DNA of 64,000 nucleotides from Plumapathes pennacea. Taxonomy: Eukaryota > Cnidaria > Anthozoa > Antipatharia > Myriopathidae. Under the pieces are notes generated by a model. It did no database searches. It was not told where the DNA came from and saw nothing but the letters and a program-made list of their open reading frames with translations. Below, piece after piece: positions 38,201-44,653 of the stretch. Position numbers and translations under genes: made by a program. Where the stretch lies: the NCBI GenBank assembly GCA_964036295.1, contig OZ038472.1:9136001-9200000 (forward strand). Reading direction: 5' to 3'. The stretch's first letter is position 1; each line of letters begins with the position of its first letter.

Positions 38201-40306
38201 AATGATCAATTAAATTCGCATCAACCGATCACTGTGTGAACCCGTAAAATAACATTTGTCGCACGTGAGTGACTCTCACACTGTAAAACAGCACAGTAAC
38301 CTGAAATGTCAGTCGTCTCCTCGCCCTCAACCCAAGCCCGAAAATATTGGGAAAACGGTGGGAGAACAAATCTCAAAGACTCTTCACAATCTTTTCTTTT
38401 AAATGCAATCACCAAGCCGGAAACTCCGCCATCACTTGCTCAGATAACCTTAGCTACGTGTAACCAATGAGAAACGGTGTCTTATGTTGATTAGCCAAAA
38501 ACCAATCAAAATTTACTTTCCGTTATCGCAAAAGCTCGTGACGTCATAGGACGGCATTATCACGCTCGGATTTCAGGCGTCTCTCTCGCCCGGGGCTTGG
38601 ACTGAGGACCGAGGAGACAACTGACATTTTAGGCTAGTTGTTTTACCAAAGTGACATGTTTGTTTTGCGCGCCATATGTCAATCAAGTTTAGCGCCGTGT
38701 GCAGTGAGAAGCGCGGATTATGTACTTGGGAAGGGGAAGGGGAAGAGAAAGAAAAAGCTGGAAGAAGTACATTTGATCAAAGCTTGCGGGGACAACTACA
38801 CATAATGTTGTTTTAAACAGAACACACTGGACGAACGAGACATGTCAACGTTTCATTTTCGCCGAAGGAATAAATTGTCGGAAATAGCAGTTGTACCAAC
38901 ACAGTTCACGAATATACTTCTGATTTTTTTTTAACTCACTTGATTCACAACACGAGGAACGAAAAACCTGAAATCTTATACCTCAAAGTAAACTAATCAA
39001 CGTCACAGCTCAGATCGGCTCGAACCTGATTGGCTAAACTAAAATTGGCAGACAACAATACCCTTCAGAGATCGTGGGTGATCTGACTGTATAAATCTAA
39101 TTAAATCAATTTCCCACAGAATCAACAAATAGCCAGTTTGGTTCTCGCCTTCTCCTCGCTTAGTATAAAGAGGACTTCTTCCTGTGACCAGTGGTGGTAC
39201 AGTTAAGCTGCAAATTGTTTCTCGATAGAGGTAATCACTGCCTGCTGTTGCAAGTCGATGTCGTAGACTTGGACTGGAATTACACAAGACAAATCCAATG
39301 GCTGCCGTTCTCGTTCTCGAGATTGACGGGGATCCTTGAATTGCTCTCAGAAATACTGATCTGGAAACACTATGGCCTGATAACTGAACTGTGATGTGGT
39401 GTCTTATGTTGTGGCAAATTCCGTTGTTTCTAACGAAAAAGCTGGTGTCATTGCTCGAATTTGCGTACGTCAGGTCAGTTTAAATTTTCAGAACTGGATT
39501 CTAAGCTGCTTTCCTCGCCTAATATCCTCTGGAAGTGACATAAATACCAGTTGTGTAGACTTTTATACGAAAAGCAAAAGAAAGAAATCTGAACGACAGC
39601 AAATCAAGAGAACAGGTTTTTTTCTTGGCAGCGTACAATACGGCTGTATGTTTTTACTTGTCTATTGAGTTATTCGCACGTTACTATGCGGTACTTTTTA
39701 TAATAAAATCTCCAAAATACAAATTGCCGCTGCTTCGCCAAAATGAAGCCTAGACAACCCAAAATTGGCATCTGGACTAATTTCAGTTCTGGAGGGTGTT
39801 ATTTTGGAGGGTGCTCTCATTCTCTTTTTACGTGTTTATGGACCGAGCCACAAACACCGGCAATACAGGTCGAATCTTCTTCTCCAACTGTTTTCTTGAC
39901 TTGTAAACTAAAAGTTTTCCCCGTAAAATGGATTTATCTCCCCTTTACAAATTCTCGTTGCACTGCTTTGGTTCAGCACAGACTTTTACTGACACCTTTT
40001 ATCGAAACCAAAGAGCTGCACAACCTCTTGTGTGAAACGTTTGACAAAGAAATGAAACTGTGACGTAGTGGTCCATCTGCCGGATCCGTCTGCTAGGTCC
40101 GTACAAGAAAATACGGAGCGCTAACGAACCAATCAGAATGCATTTTCATACATTTTCCTACATTCAACTGCAGTCGAATTTTGTGGCCGTTTTGTATGTG
40201 GTCATTGTGTAGAGATTTGACTCACGATATTTTCATTCAAGTTTGTAATTCAAATTAACGTTAATTTTGGCTGCACTTACTTCCGCGGTGAAGTCATCCG
40301 ACAAGC
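5173..40306 (-). CDS. fibrillar-type collagen alpha chain, partial gene (17 exons proposed)
   Basis: Secreted extracellular-matrix protein that would trimerise into a triple helix. Exons run from right to left; the signal peptide lies upstream or is unrecognised, and the C-propeptide lies beyond the left edge. Order: acidic N-terminal microexons with an RVRR site (40281, 33133, 30448); a minor helix of 19 Gly-X-Y triplets (30026, 29431, 26179); a spacer of about 35 residues without the triplet pattern (25351 and the start of 24897); then an unbroken major helix starting GKLGSPG. Every major-helix exon starts with an intact Gly codon and measures 45 or 54 bases, the hallmark of fibrillar collagen genes. 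Minor helix, spacer and major helix is the usual N-propeptide layout of the family. All splice sites are GT-AG and all phases agree. The collagen assignment is secure; the fibrillar class is strongly supported; the two most 5' exons are less certain. Confidence 0.9.
5640..5905. repeat. intronic repeat rich in CAACATTGTTGGG motifs
   Basis: Lies between the two collagen exons. Several partly palindromic motifs of the type CCCAACATTGTTGGG, GGGCAATGTTGCATGATGTTGC and CCCAACATTTC occur here. This looks like a short transposon remnant; boundaries unclear. Confidence 0.4.
6044..6088 (-). CDS. collagen exon, 45 bp, major helix
   Basis: Reads GMRGGPGPQGSPGQK, five triplets. Acceptor AG at 6089-6090 and donor GTACTT. 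Confidence 0.92.
6091..7246. other. collagen intron with a 22-base G tract
   Basis: No gene. Positions 7059-7080 are an uninterrupted run of 22 G, preceded by GGT. Confidence 0.7.
7247..7300 (-). CDS. collagen exon, 54 bp, major helix
   Basis: Reads GPQGQKGSRGSSGEPGPK, six triplets, with AG acceptor at 7301-7302 and a GT donor at 7245-7246. Confidence 0.92.
7303..8146. other. collagen intron, no other feature
   Basis: AT-rich; contains an open frame at 7459-7761 with no recognisable product and a C-rich stretch near 7670. Nothing else seen. Confidence 0.5.
8147..8191 (-). CDS. collagen exon, 45 bp, major helix
   Basis: Reads GPRGIPGASGNNGER, five triplets, between a CAG acceptor (8192-8194) and donor GTAGGT. 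Confidence 0.92.
8822..8901. repeat. tandem repeat, three units of about 27 bp
   Basis: Unit close to TTGAACAAAAGAACCAGATG followed by CTGAAC, three times in tandem with small changes. Within the large collagen intron 8192-13590. Confidence 0.8.
8902..10898. other. collagen intron with a degraded inverted-repeat element near 9090-9700
   Basis: ATAAAAGACTCTGGAACGGAC at about 9180-9200 is mirrored by GTCCGTTCCGGAGTCTTTTG at about 9670-9690, and both flanks carry GCATGCGC, suggesting a small transposon of about 600 bp. An R1-end motif (GTGATTGGTTCACATTATCA) occurs near 9760. No gene recognised. Confidence 0.4.
10899..11078. repeat. fold-back palindrome 2
   Basis: Arms of about 70 bases: the left begins ACAATAAACTACCTTTGGC and the right ends with its near complement (GCCAAAAGTAGTTTATTGT). 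The shared core is GAAATATGCACGGATAATT. Transcribed as part of the collagen intron it would form a long hairpin. Confidence 0.8.
11079..12297. other. collagen intron with small palindrome and AAG repeat
   Basis: 11293-11320 is a perfect palindrome with 12-base arms (ATAACGTCCGCT) around CGTT. About 11990-12015 is an AAG microsatellite. No gene seen. Confidence 0.6.
12298..12470. repeat. fold-back palindrome 3
   Basis: About 80-base arms, including CTCGGTCTGTACGGAGAAAA on the left and its exact complement on the right. The two strands therefore translate into nearly the same 60-residue peptide, which exposes the open frames here as artefacts. Confidence 0.85.
12471..13590. other. collagen intron, no clear feature
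   Basis: AT-rich sequence; a short R1-like CCACGAGCTCACTGGCAA motif occurs near 12845. No gene seen. Confidence 0.4.
13591..13644 (-). CDS. collagen exon, 54 bp, major helix
   Basis: Reads GTRGKQGAKGARGISGEQ, six triplets, with AG acceptor at 13645-13646 and donor GTATTT. Confidence 0.92.
13712..14313. mobile_element. pogo/Tigger-like element, composite
   Basis: Begins TA|CAGTCCC and ends GGTTCCACTG|TA, with subterminal GTGGTCGCTCACCGG and GGTTGCTCAGGGAGG motifs familiar from pogo/Tigger-type elements. The two ends match only weakly, so the pair may be mixed. A second, smaller element (13845-14009) lies inside it. No transposase frame. Confidence 0.4.
13845..14009. mobile_element. pogo-like MITE, 165 bp
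   Basis: Flanked by TA on both sides (13843-13844 and 14010-14011). It starts CAGTTGAACCCCGCCTTACG and ends AATGGGGTTCCACTG, giving short inverted ends. A TA duplication with CAGT ends fits the Tc1/mariner-pogo group. Confidence 0.6.
14546..16306 (+). repeat. E2 repeat, copy a (inverted partner at 35283-36815)
   Basis: Begins about GATAATCCCCGAGCGTAAGC and ends near GAGGATATCTGTGATTATTG. The reverse complement of 35283-36815 follows the same order: the CTCCAAGCGGGTCGCCAT block, the block around CTGTATAGAGCAG, the block encoding ESDDTI, the GCGACGTGACCAGTCGGCCG block and the final CTCCAAGCGGAAAATA block. No intact transposase frame is visible. Confidence 0.65.
15588..15680. repeat. 46-bp tandem duplication inside E2 copy a
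   Basis: CCGGGTTTGCTCGCTCAACA and following bases at 15588 are repeated at 15634 with a few changes. Confidence 0.85.
16352..16405 (-). CDS. collagen exon, 54 bp, major helix
   Basis: Reads GDRGSTGQIGTMGIKGHR, six triplets; donor GTAAGT and acceptor CAG (16406-16408). Only 147 bases separate it from the preceding exon. Confidence 0.92.
16484..16507. repeat. T24 homopolymer
   Basis: Run of 24 T between two collagen exons. On the minus strand it reads as poly-Lys within a false frame that joins both exons through the intron. Confidence 0.9.
16553..16606 (-). CDS. collagen exon, 54 bp, major helix
   Basis: Reads GEEGPPGVMGQPGSPGEK, six triplets, with donor GTAGGC and an AG acceptor at 16607-16608. 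Confidence 0.92.
16609..17412. other. collagen intron, no clear feature
   Basis: A (CAT)n microsatellite lies near 16640-16660. The phrase CTCCATAGGG...TAAGGTGGC at about 16830-16850 recurs inverted at 17325-17342, which suggests a roughly 510-bp inverted-repeat element. No gene. Confidence 0.4.
17413..18450 (-). repeat. R1 dispersed repeat, copy b
   Basis: Starts ACTAGACTGGCGTCGCCAGT and runs through the whole R1 order in reverse orientation to CGAGTTGTTTAGCGAAGTCA. Directly adjoined by the SINE at 18455. Confidence 0.8.
18455..18812 (-). mobile_element. tRNA-derived SINE, copy 1
   Basis: On the minus strand the 5' end is tRNA-like: box A TGGCTCAGTTGG (plus 18791-18802) and box B GGGTTCGAACCC (about 18747-18759). 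The body includes GATGCTGCCTTTGTTTTTAT, and the 3' part GCCCCTTGAGGGGAGCATCA ends in an AT-rich ATGTA tail. It shares this structure with 55715-56098. No cloverleaf or usable anticodon, so it is not a tRNA gene. Confidence 0.8.
18813..20611. other. AT-rich intron sequence; part shared with 50080-50270
   Basis: 19515-19700 matches 50080-50270 in the same orientation (for example GCTGGTGTGGGCAGAAAAAA). This points to an old dispersed repeat. No coding signal seen. Confidence 0.5.
20612..21018. repeat. repeat with internal GGTCTGAAATAGGGTA units
   Basis: The phrase TCTGAAATAGGGTA recurs about five times with variation, and the edges carry GAGTACT motifs in opposite orientation. The end near 20940-21000 (TTTTCAGG...CACCCAAAATTATGATGAGTACTC) matches the MITE at 3507-3683. 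Open frames here are products of the repeat. Confidence 0.6.
21130..21780. repeat. dispersed repeat, related to 32300-32560
   Basis: AAAGCAAACATAATCAAACG and the following TGAAGT(G/C)GCTCCCGGCTG are shared with 32480-32540. ATATCGTATTTCTAGTAA near 21160-21180 is inverted at about 32320-32340. GCTGGGCCTAAGGGCCCAGC (about 21199-21220) is a small palindrome. The minus-strand 164-codon open frame here is part of the repeat and I do not call it a gene. Confidence 0.5.
21841..22880 (+). repeat. R1 dispersed repeat, copy c
   Basis: Full R1 order from AATTGACTTCGCTAAACAAC to CTCACTGGCAGCTCCAGTCT, preceded by a (TATG)n tract. Nearly the mirror image of copy b, 3.4 kb away. Confidence 0.8.
23051..23104 (-). 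CDS. collagen exon, 54 bp, major helix
   Basis: Reads GQKGPTGPPGDPGRPGRT, six triplets, between a CAG acceptor and donor GTAGGA. The intron that follows in the transcript is 6.4 kb and holds both R1 copies and the SINE. Confidence 0.92.
23107..24352. other. collagen intron, no clear gene
   Basis: The segment about 23700-23950 is distantly like parts of E2 and of the 27.6 kb duplication (GCCTTCGGGCAAGAT and ATCGAAGACAAAATACAACC blocks). No coding exon recognised. Confidence 0.4.
24353..24406 (-). CDS. collagen exon, 54 bp, major helix
   Basis: Reads GFAGEGGSPGPKGAVGEP, six triplets, with donor GTGGGT and an AG acceptor. Confidence 0.92.
24897..24971 (-). CDS. collagen exon, 75 bp, spacer to major-helix junction
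   Basis: Twenty-five codons: non-collagenous AAGNRAI, then GKLGSPGASGRIGVIGEP, the first six triplets of the long helix. Mixed content like this marks the junction exon of fibrillar collagens. Donor GTACGT, acceptor CAG. Confidence 0.9.
25351..25428 (-). CDS. collagen exon, 78 bp, non-collagenous spacer
   Basis: Twenty-six codons starting APVGTTLTQEELEQIV and ending MQQQL, with no triplets; acidic and probably helical. Donor GTGAGTG, acceptor CAG. It would hold the N-propeptide/telopeptide zone, where a processing cut is expected in this family. Confidence 0.85.
25431..26178. other. collagen intron, no other feature
   Basis: Contains an unassigned minus-strand open frame at 25578-25793. Nothing else recognised. 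Confidence 0.4.
26179..26259 (-). CDS. collagen exon, 81 bp, end of minor helix
   Basis: Twenty-seven codons: GSNGLPGESGGQGPPGGR, then GPDGITLIG; eight triplets before the pattern stops. Donor GTAAGT, acceptor TAG. Confidence 0.9.
26878..27252 (+). CDS. THAP zinc-finger exon of the Kolobok-like element
   Basis: Starts with ATG (MAKRGGRFCAAGG) and is open for 125 codons up to a GTAAGT donor at 27253. It shows the C2CH THAP layout: Cys pair (C9, C20), a central Trp in RRRWTTFV, SALCSVHFEPSCY carrying the last Cys and His, and the GAVPTI motif that closes the domain. THAP domains bind DNA through zinc and serve transposon-end recognition in Kolobok and P-like transposases. No following exon with a catalytic domain was recognised. 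Intact as an exon, probably not as a gene. Confidence 0.8.
27588..28286. repeat. 370-bp tandem duplication within the Kolobok-like element
   Basis: The sequence from ACAAGGTGACATTTACATTC at 27588 restarts at 27958, 370 bases later. The second unit lacks two short pieces (around 27805 and 27840). Overlapping open frames repeat because of this. Confidence 0.85.
28291..28395 (-). CDS. possible acidic first exon, minus strand
   Basis: Thirty-five codons, MEDSDISETSLYPASDRELS continuing to FGVFGGTP, ending exactly at a GTAAAA donor. Acidic N-termini ending just before a splice site are, from memory, seen in cnidarian genes carrying a P2X7-intracellular-type domain; this parallel is weak. No partner exon was found. 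It lies on the opposite strand from the THAP exon in the same element. Confidence 0.35.
29431..29475 (-). CDS. collagen exon, 45 bp, minor helix
   Basis: Reads GEQGDRGPAGRAGSP, five triplets, with a TAG acceptor and donor GTATGA. Confidence 0.9.
29478..30025. other. collagen intron, nothing else seen
   Basis: AT-rich, no repeat or coding signal recognised. Confidence 0.5.
30026..30082 (-). CDS. collagen exon, 57 bp, start of minor helix
   Basis: Reads KGEPGRAGVIGRPGPPGPA: one Lys, then six triplets. Acceptor CAG, donor GTAAGG. Confidence 0.9.
30448..30526 (-). CDS. collagen exon, 79 bp, N-terminal to minor helix
   Basis: After one base that completes a split Arg codon it reads RQAPVEVYQLPQDED and ends SGIFYNE, directly preceding the KGEPG exon. 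Acidic, no triplets. Donor GTACGT; acceptor TTTGAAG with a T-rich tract. The split codon agrees with the exon at 33133. Confidence 0.75.
30527..31534. other. collagen intron with E2-end fragment
   Basis: An (AAT)n tract near 31087-31105 is followed by ATAATCGCAGATACCCCTCG (about 31115), matching one end of E2. No exon recognised. Confidence 0.4.
31535..31978. mobile_element. 444-bp element with 55-bp perfect terminal inverted repeats
   Basis: 31535-31589 (beginning ATGCTTATCGCTAATGTGTT) recurs inverted without mismatch at 31924-31978. An ORF inside (31696-31890) has no recognisable product. A 19-base unit at the right edge is tandemly duplicated (to about 31999), followed by a (TA)n tract. 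The superfamily is unknown because no target duplication is evident. Confidence 0.75.
32000..33132. other. collagen intron with fragment of the 21.1 kb repeat
   Basis: 32300-32560 is related to 21130-21780. No coding exon recognised. Confidence 0.45.
33133..33167 (-). CDS. probable collagen microexon, 35 bp
   Basis: Reads VDSGPKEIHRV plus two bases. The acceptor is TTGTTCCTAAACAG and the donor GTGAGT. The two leftover bases AG join the first G of the 30448 exon to make Arg, giving IHRVRRQAPVEV across the junction. Phase fit and strong splice sites support it; a short exon without triplets cannot be proven from one genome. RVRR is a furin-type site. Confidence 0.6.
33170..33818. other. collagen intron with small R1 fragment
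   Basis: About 33760-33812 carries the R1 phrase ATCCGTGCATGTTCCACAAA in minus orientation. Nothing else recognised. Confidence 0.4.
33819..33958. repeat. fold-back palindrome 4
   Basis: Arms of about 63 bases beginning CTTATTAGACACTTAGGCGT, almost perfectly inverted at the right, around a GAGCCGCTTCGGCGAGCC-like centre. It directly abuts element E3 copy a. The phrase GGCTGTATATTTTTAC also occurs near 26405, 34850 and 39645. Confidence 0.85.
33964..34940. mobile_element. E3 element, copy a, with 23-bp perfect terminal inverted repeats
   Basis: The left end TTATTATACAACTCCCTTAG plus TAA (33964-33986) is exactly inverted at 34918-34940. The interior is shared in the same orientation with 38637-39708, including ACCAAAGTGACATGTTT and GTCGATAGAGGTAATCA-type blocks. 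No transposase frame seen; a DNA transposon derivative is inferred. Confidence 0.65.
34950..35110 (-). repeat. R1 end fragment
   Basis: Contains GTGAACCAATCACCGTGTGC and GAAGACACGCTGTGCAATCC, as found inverted at 56540-56640. Confidence 0.65.
35283..36815 (-). repeat. E2 repeat, copy b
   Basis: Inverted copy of 14546-16306. Starts near ATAATCGCAGATATCCCCTC and ends near GCGAGGGTAATAATCACAAC when read from the minus strand. It lacks the 46-bp tandem duplication of copy a. Confidence 0.65.
36816..38636. other. no gene recognised
   Basis: Open frames at 36998-37342, 37652-37855 and 37999-38205 have no recognisable product. AGCCTGGGAACGAGGT occurs twice (about 36687 and 37594). In transcript sense this lies in a collagen intron if the 40281 exon is real. 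Confidence 0.35.
38637..39708. mobile_element. E3 element, copy b
   Basis: Direct-orientation relative of 33964-34940, sharing ACCAAAGTGACATGTTTG, CAGTGGTGGTACAGTT, TTGCAAGTCGATG and the terminal TATTCGCACGTTACTATGCG. The ends are degraded; the 23-bp inverted repeat is not preserved. Confidence 0.5.
39713..39818. repeat. short dispersed repeat, inverted at about 43150-43300
   Basis: AAATTGCCGCTGCTTCGCCA through CCCAAAATTGGCAT matches the reverse complement of 43150-43300, where the intervening text differs slightly. Confidence 0.65.
40281..40306 (-). CDS. possible collagen microexon, 26 bp
   Basis: Acceptor TATTTTTGCTTACGCAG and donor GTAAGT enclose 26 bases. In the frame that joins the 33133 exon it reads LSDDFTAE preceded by two bases of a split codon, so the joined text is LSDDFTAEVDSGPKEIHRV. 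Strong splice sites, correct phase and acidic content support it; length and distance (7 kb) make it tentative. No earlier exon or signal peptide was found. Confidence 0.4.
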
Positions 40307-41684
40307 CTGCGTAAGCAAAAATATATCATTGGTAACAAAATTGATAAAACTGATAACAAAACATCTTAGGCCAGTGTAACGACAACAACAACATCATCAC
40401 TTGCTTTGTTCGTGCTGTTCACAAAGGACTCGCTCGGGAATAAGAACAGCACACAAAAGCCGATCGAGAGCTCAACTTAGAAGTTGTGGTAGCACTAAGT
40501 CCTAAGGAATGTGATATAAAACAAACGCATTGATAAATACGGTATAGTTTCTTGACACACTCCAGCCAAACTATCATTAGCAACATAATACATATTGCCA
40601 CTAGCCTATGAAATCTAAGTATAGCCTTACCTATCAATAACCTGGCCAAAAAAAAGAACAATTCATATACATATATATTCTTGTAACATTTGGTCTTACA
40701 GAAAAGTATCTGGGTATTTTACGAGACCTCTTGGCTAATAAAACAAAATTCAGTAAAAAATGAAAATGATCTAAGGGCTATCATAATAAAGGCGAATCAT
40801 TGTTTAAAAAAATGAACGAAAGCATCACTGGTGGGTTTCAAATTTGGGATATTTCATCAAGTAAGGAACTAGTTAAGTCATAAATAGACATGCATCTGAT
40901 CTGATCTCATCTAAATTAGGGTATTTTCTTTGCAGGGGCGGTGTTTACTCGCCTTTGGGACTTGGCAGTGTGATATTTTTTATCACACGGACGTCACACG
41001 GACGTCACACGGTTACTTTTAAGATCTGTACAAGTTTCATTTTATGCAGCCGTGTTTCATTTTAATATAACACAGCAATAACAGCGTAATTGTACTGGCT
41101 TTTTCTTCTCTTACTGGAGGTTTCTGTCTGTATGTGGCTATAAAGAGTGCATTCGATACACAACATGATCCTGTTCGTGAATTTCGTTACCAGACAGAAA
41201 ACGGAATGTCACGCAAACTGAAATGTGGTATAAAAACCAAATCTGTTACCTATAACTTAAAACACAATAAATTTATTATAGAGATATAAGCGGTGCTTTC
41301 TTTTAGTGGAACATGGCAAAAATACATATATCGTAAAAGGATATAGCCCCTAAACTCGAACTTTATAAACAAAATATATATCACATGGAAAATAATTACA
41401 TGCAGGGCCACTCGGTGGATGTATAACGGCTACTGATTCCTTTTGTTTGTTCCAAAGGATCATTTTGGGTCGTATCTGCGCTCTTCCAACAGAGAACATG
41501 TTATGAAGGAGCCCTTGATTAGTCTAGCCACATGACGTGACCGGGCGTGACACATCGTCGCAATCATTAGTAGTGAAAGTTTTAAGAAAAACTTTTAAGA
41601 AACCCATATAATTTTTAGAAATGGGAAATCCCACACATTACAATTTCGAAGGTTTTTCTTTTATACTTTCTTTTTTCGCTATCC
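40307..41684. other. no gene recognised
   Basis: AT-rich. A small GTGTGATA...TATCACAC palindrome and CACACGGACGT repeats occur near 40968-41012. Confidence 0.4.
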
Positions 41685-42215
41685 GTGCCGCTTGGAAGTC
41701 AGACATTGTCTTATATTAACACAAGCACAATACAGAAATTTATCACCGTTGTAAAACAATCAGGCATTGTGTTTCACGGCTCGGTGCTAATCCGAACATT
41801 GGCATTCCTTCGTTACTCTCAAGTTAACGTCTTGTACAAACCAAATTCAGTACACAAAACAAGGATAAACTTCCCTTACCTTGACAAGTGCAAAGACTTG
41901 AAAGCCACAGCAGAAAATACAATGTATGTCTTGACCGGGCTGCTACCATTTTCTATCGCCTCAAAGAAAGATGAGCCTAAATTTCTTCTTCGGCTTACAG
42001 CGTGGAATTCAGCCACCCTTGACGACTACGGAATTCACTTTCTTCTGTCTAAATTGAGCTCAGAAGTGGTGAACAGAAGACTAAAGAATGCCTTGTCCGT
42101 CGCAGACGATTGCGTGTGTAGAGATCACAGACGCTCACGCGCGTTACATACTTTAGTATCAAATGACCCAGGACAACAAGCGACACATGAAAACTCTGCG
42201 CGCGCAAACATATAA
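41685..42215 (+). CDS. hypothetical open frame, 176 codons
   Basis: Not recognised. The frame opens with GTG rather than ATG, so it would be an internal exon, a 5'-truncated gene or a transposon relic. The residue mix is protein-like and free of low complexity (VLTGLLPFSIASKKDEPKFL in the middle, a Cys-rich DDCVCRDHRR near the end), and an AATAAA lies at the stop (about 42211-42221), followed later by a long T tract. It lies on the strand opposite to collagen. Confidence 0.25.
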   Translation: MPLGSQTLSYINTSTIQKFITVVKQSGIVFHGSVLIRTLAFLRYSQVNVLYKPNSVHKTRINFPYLDKCKDLKATAENTMYVLTGLLPFSIASKKDEPKFLLRLTAWNSATLDDYGIHFLLSKLSSEVVNRRLKNALSVADDCVCRDHRRSRALHTLVSNDPGQQATHENSARANI

Positions 42216-42346
42216 ATAAAGACAAAGGGCAAGTGTGAACCTTGGGCAGACCGGCCTACAATTGTGTAACAATGTGAAATACGAAGCTTCGAGTCCCTCG
42301 AATCTGTTATTGCTCGCGGCTGCGGCGGACTTAAATTGGCAAATTC

Positions 42347-42372
42347 TTTTTTTTTTTTTTTTTTTTTTTTTT
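42347..42372. repeat. T26 homopolymer
   Basis: Run of 26 T just before an R1 copy. Confidence 0.9.
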
Positions 42373-42398
42373 CTCCGTTTTAATTTTCGTTTTAATGA

Positions 42399-42857
42399 CG
42401 TAAATTGACTTCGCGAACAACCTGAGATGTGGGCTATCAAACTGTTCGTTTCTTGTGTGTAAAAGTTAACTGCATGCCATCCAAACTCAACACCGTTTGG
42501 ATCTGTGGAACATGCACGGATAAACTGGATTTTAGGGAATTATTTTGGCTTGCGTTCCTAAGTTGACCGCGGAAATTTGGATTCGATTATTTGATGGATA
42601 ATGCGGGATTGCAAATAACCCTGTCGCCGCTGATTATTTAGTCCCGACGAAACTTTCTGTGGAAGATAACAGGCCGAAACGGAAACCAAAGCTACGATGA
42701 GCTTTAGCCGTAAAACAATGGCGATTTATGCTTTACACTGTACATGACATCTGTTGCCTTAAAAAATGCTTCTGCTTATCGCACATTGCTTGTTGAATTG
42801 TTTCTTCCATTCGATCATGTAGCCTCTGTTTTGTAATGGTCATTGTATACTAGAAAT
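42399..42857 (+). repeat. R1 dispersed repeat, copy d, truncated
   Basis: Carries the R1 start (AAATTGACTTCGCGAACAAC) to CATTGTATACTAGAAAT, then breaks off. Confidence 0.75.
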
Positions 42858-44653
42858 AACAAGGCTGGCCCGTGGCCAGTGCGGCTTGTGGCGTCATTAG
42901 ACACGCGGGGTCCCGGGAGAGGAACTTTTGTGGAACCTTTATATTCAAAACTAGGTGTTATAGCCGAGTCAGTTTTTGCATATGGCGGATCCAAGAGCTC
43001 CCTTTATTTTTCTTGCCCTCTCTTCTTCTAATTTCGGTCGAACAGAAATTCACGAAAAGTGTTTTATAATAATTGAGAGAAAACAATTATCGGAGGCCCC
43101 GTAGGAATATTCTTTGTTTTCAACAACCCAGTCTATTTCACGGGTCACGCGAACGCAGCATCCTCCAAAATAACAGATTGTACCTTTTTGACTCCAGAAC
43201 TGAAACTGGCATGCCTGAATTAGTCAAAATGCCAATTTTGGATTGTCTAGGCTTTATTTTGGCGAAGCAGCGGCAATTTGCTTTTTGGAGATTTGCTGAG
43301 AGTTTGTATGCGGCCGCCATGCGGACCAAGGTTGTCCACCAACTGGCGGTCAATAACTCGGAACACGAAATGAAACTGATCTGCGACTCAGCTTGATGTC
43401 TTGTTACTTCACATCTTTCACAGTGCCAATTTAAAAATGTTTCATGAAGGAAAACTTTATAATTCAGACACAACACCGATTTTGTCGGCCACGAGCGTGT
43501 CACAAGGCTTTGTTGTCACGGTATTCAAACGTCCATAGCTCCCGACAGATATTTTGTATCGACCCGAAATTTTGCTTTAAGTCTTAAGGCACAATAGTCT
43601 TGAACATATTAGTGTGCTGGACTTACAGGATAAGTTACTTTAGAGATGGCTTTTTTATGACGTCACATGCAAACCAAAAATTGAAATACCTGATAATTTG
43701 CATACTGTATGAACTTGTAAACATTCACCGGAAATGGATAATTTTGGCTCTTTTAATGCCCGAGAGGCTCAATATCTTTCCGGCCAAGCCATATTTATTG
43801 TCACTACAAAAATTTTGGTGGATACCAAACCAACGGCTTCAGATTTGTTTGTGATATATTAATAACGCCATCGGTACCACTGATTGTTTGACCTTCATGG
43901 CACCGCGCCAAAATGTCGCAATAACAACGCAAAACATAGCAGAGTGAAATACAACCGATGTCAGAAAAAAAAAAAAAAAAGAAAAGAAAAAGAAAAAAAC
44001 CAGAACAAATCCATTAGAAATTACAAAAACACAACCCTTCGTACTTTACGGGAGTCCCGCTGGTAACACATCAAGCATTTGTCTTCCGACGCTTAACTAC
44101 AATGCAAGCATGGCTACCGATATTCAGTTCGGATGGGATACAGGCCTAACCTTAACACAATTCAATTTCAGTCTCTTGCTTCAATCGCCGACATCTCAAG
44201 TCGCTCGCGAGGAAAGTCAATTGCATAACATCATCGCAAATCACGTGATAATGCGAACCAATCACCGTGTGCTGATTCTCGACCCAAAAAAATAACAGAA
44301 AACAAAAATAAAGAAATCAAAGCAACAAGGCAGCTGTAAGCTTGCGAATTTGTAAAAACTACTTTTGCAGGAGTAAGTATTTAAAGGGGGAGTCAAGGCA
44401 AAAATGACTTAAAATTTAAAGGTCCTCTTAAGCCCACAAGACAGCTTACTGTTTGAGTCAGTGTGATCGTATTTGTCAGAAAAACGACGCGAAGTGAGCG
44501 TTACGCCGCCATGTTGTTTTTTTTTTCATCGCGGGAGCAAAAACAGCCAGCGGAACCTTTGTGACGTCATTGCGTCATTGAGTGTCGCGTCGCGTAAACA
44601 TTCCATCTCTAGCTATTTCTTCGACTGTGATTTTCTAGTATTTTTTATTCATT
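42858..44653. other. repeat remnants, no gene
   Basis: 43150-43300 is the inverted partner of 39713-39818. 43965-43980 is an A tract. 44105-44300 holds an R1-end fragment (AACCAATCACCGTGTGCTGA). TTTAAAGGGGGAGTCAAGGC near 44384 could be the left end (TTAA plus AGGGGG) of the transposon whose gene follows; no matching right end was found. Confidence 0.4.

Noticed and set aside
41873..41900. Minus-strand splice donor GTAAGG as a further collagen exon
   Set aside because: A donor alone is present; no acceptor with an in-phase, protein-like exon could be fixed next to it.
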